From Nitrospirota bacterium (GTDB taxonomy: Bacteria > Nitrospirota > Leptospirillia > Leptospirillales > Leptospirillaceae): a stretch of 38,480 nt of DNA. The DNA is taken from assembly GCA_021801345.1 (NCBI GenBank), contig JAJYYA010000064.1:1-38480 (forward strand), given 5' to 3'. Every line of letters begins with the position of its first letter. Position 1 is the stretch's first letter. The notes under the pieces were generated by a model, which had not been told where the DNA came from, did not search any database, and saw only the letters and a program-made list of their open reading frames with translations. Position numbers and translations under genes: made by a program. This document shows positions 37,683 through 38,480 of the stretch, one piece after another.

Positions 37683-38321
37683 CTACGGCGTGTTTTTTCC
37701 CGGCGTTCTGGTCCGGGAACTTCCTGTGAGGCTCTTGTGTTCTCCCTCCTTTCCTTGGAGCAGGTTCTCGATTCGGGCAGTCGCCTCGTTTACGCGTGTT
37801 CGGAGGTCCTCGATCTGGCCGCAAAGACCCTTTCTCTCGCCTTCCCGTTCGGACGCCTCTTTCTCCGCCCGGATCCGTTCCTCCCGCTCCTGTTCGCAGG
37901 CCCTCCGAAGCCCTTCGGAGAGCGCCCGGAGCTCCGCGAGGCACCCTTCTCCTTTTTGAAGCTCCTCCGTCCGGAGGCTCGCTTCCCGGCGGGACTCTTC
38001 AAGACACCTCTCGAGCCGGACGTTCTCGTCTTCCAGCACGATCAGCCGCTGTCGTTCCGCCCGGAGCTCCTCCTCTCCCTGCTCCCGGATCTCCCGGGCC
38101 TGTCTCTCGAAGGCCTCCCGAAGTCCCCGGAGAAGCTCGGCCGGGAGCTCCGTCCGGTTCTCCGTTGCCGGAGCGTCGACTGCCCTCTCCCGCATGAGGC
38201 GGCTGATGGTGCCGAGGCTTCCCGTTCCGAGAACCTCCCGGACCGCCCGGACGGTCGGCGTCTCGCCCCGTTTGTGTAATACGTCGATGGCCGCTACAAT
38301 TTGTTCAGGTGTCAGTGCCAT
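37683..38321 (-). CDS. KfrA-N-type DNA-binding coiled-coil protein
   Basis: The ATG at 38321 has AAGGAG about 6 nt upstream. Residues 1-50 match the N-terminal DNA-binding domain of KfrA-like proteins: MALTPEQIVAAIDVLHKRGE, then TPTVRAVREVLGTGSLGTISRLMRE (cut for length). The following 130 residues are a long Glu/Arg/Leu-rich coiled coil (LREAFERQAREIREQGEEELRAERQ onwards), ending in a short basic tail. Family members occur on plasmids and with transposons such as the Tn4651 type, as architectural or regulatory proteins. The 212-residue length is shorter than KfrA itself. Its 3' end runs up to the IS21-like repeats, so the tail might be truncated. Confidence 0.8.
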   Translation of the reverse strand: MALTPEQIVAAIDVLHKRGETPTVRAVREVLGTGSLGTISRLMRERAVDAPATENRTELPAELLRGLREAFERQAREIREQGEEELRAERQRLIVLEDENVRLERCLEESRREASLRTEELQKGEGCLAELRALSEGLRRACEQEREERIRAEKEASEREGERKGLCGQIEDLRTRVNEATARIENLLQGKEGEHKSLTGSSRTRTPGKNTP

Positions 38322-38353
38322 GGAGATCTCCTTCGTTTTTGGGTGAGGTCGTC

Positions 38354-38480
38354 GTGGATTCTGTGGCGCCGTGTTATGAACTTACTTTTCGCAAATCAAA
38401 AATCGGCTTGGGGGAATTTCTGGGAGAGAAGGAATTCGAAGAGGGCCTGAAGACGCAAGTCTTGCGTACGGGCCGTTTCC
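38354..38480 (+). CDS. Possible 5' end of a gene divergent from the KfrA-like gene (partial)
   Basis: From the GTG at 38354 a plus-strand frame stays open to the window edge (VDSVAPCYELTFRKSKIGLG and on to LKTQVLRTGRF). The purine-rich GGGTGAGG upstream might serve as ribosome binding site. I do not recognise the product. A minus-strand frame ending near 38393 (ETARTQDLRLQALFEFLLSQ) is an alternative reading of the same bases. Too little is present to decide. Confidence 0.25.
   Translation, partial: MDSVAPCYELTFRKSKIGLGEFLGEKEFEEGLKTQVLRTGRF

Overview
This window is a chromosomal segment from a GC-rich Gram-negative bacterium. Lipobox lipoproteins, an apolipoprotein N-acyltransferase and dTDP-rhamnose genes all imply an outer membrane. 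The gene mix, including an archaeal-type ATP-dependent DNA ligase, a DUF815 ATPase, a DUF5069 protein and an IS21-family element, would fit an acidophile of the Leptospirillum kind (Nitrospirota). That placement is a guess from general knowledge and cannot be shown from the window itself.

Region 1 (1-4930) looks like the end of an integrated element. It holds the tail of a coiled-coil protein, two paralogous AT-rich, Ser/Thr/Gly-rich lipoproteins (703-1557 +, 1741-2979 -), an AT-rich fragment of a third exported protein (3415-3633), and an intact tyrosine recombinase (3713-4747 -). The recombinase sits just beyond the 3' end of a tRNA-Glu(TTC) gene (4854-4930 -), the classic island arrangement. 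The other end of the element is to the left of the window.

Region 2 (5037-33923) is core genome. In order it holds: rfbBAC for dTDP-L-rhamnose (minus strand); argA; a LysR regulator divergent from leuCD; an AI-2E/PerM-type permease; an hsp20-lon pair (minus); an ATP-dependent DNA ligase (minus); small envelope proteins; lnt; prfB with an intact +1 programmed frameshift site; a GNAT protein; a LON-domain protein overlapping a DUF815 ATPase; guaB with a near-consensus promoter, then guaA; an RsuA/RluB-type pseudouridine synthase with a roughly 500-residue charged repetitive tail; a DUF5069 protein; and aspS. Short gaps and 1-10 bp overlaps suggest operons with coupled translation.

Region 3 (33931-38480) is accessory. 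Immediately after aspS lies a 33-repeat CRISPR array with type I-F-like repeats (28 nt repeats, 32 nt spacers) and no cas genes. Repeat orientation puts its leader at the high-coordinate end. There the last repeat is cut after 25 nt by the TG tip of an IS21-family element, so the array has lost its leader and any adjacent cas operon. The element's istB gene is interrupted by an ORF-less 831 nt group II intron (36026-36856). The intron has a recognisable domain V, a GTGCG 5' end and an EBS1 candidate that pairs with the 5' exon; precise excision gives a normal 251-residue IstB. No istA is present. Just upstream of istB are three more IS21-like direct repeats, then a KfrA-N-type DNA-binding coiled-coil gene.

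The most interesting points are this nested accessory locus (array interrupted by an IS, the IS interrupted by an intron), the hairpin-preserving decay of the trailing CRISPR repeats, the repeat-expanded tail of the pseudouridine synthase, and the small AT-rich lipoprotein family of the island.
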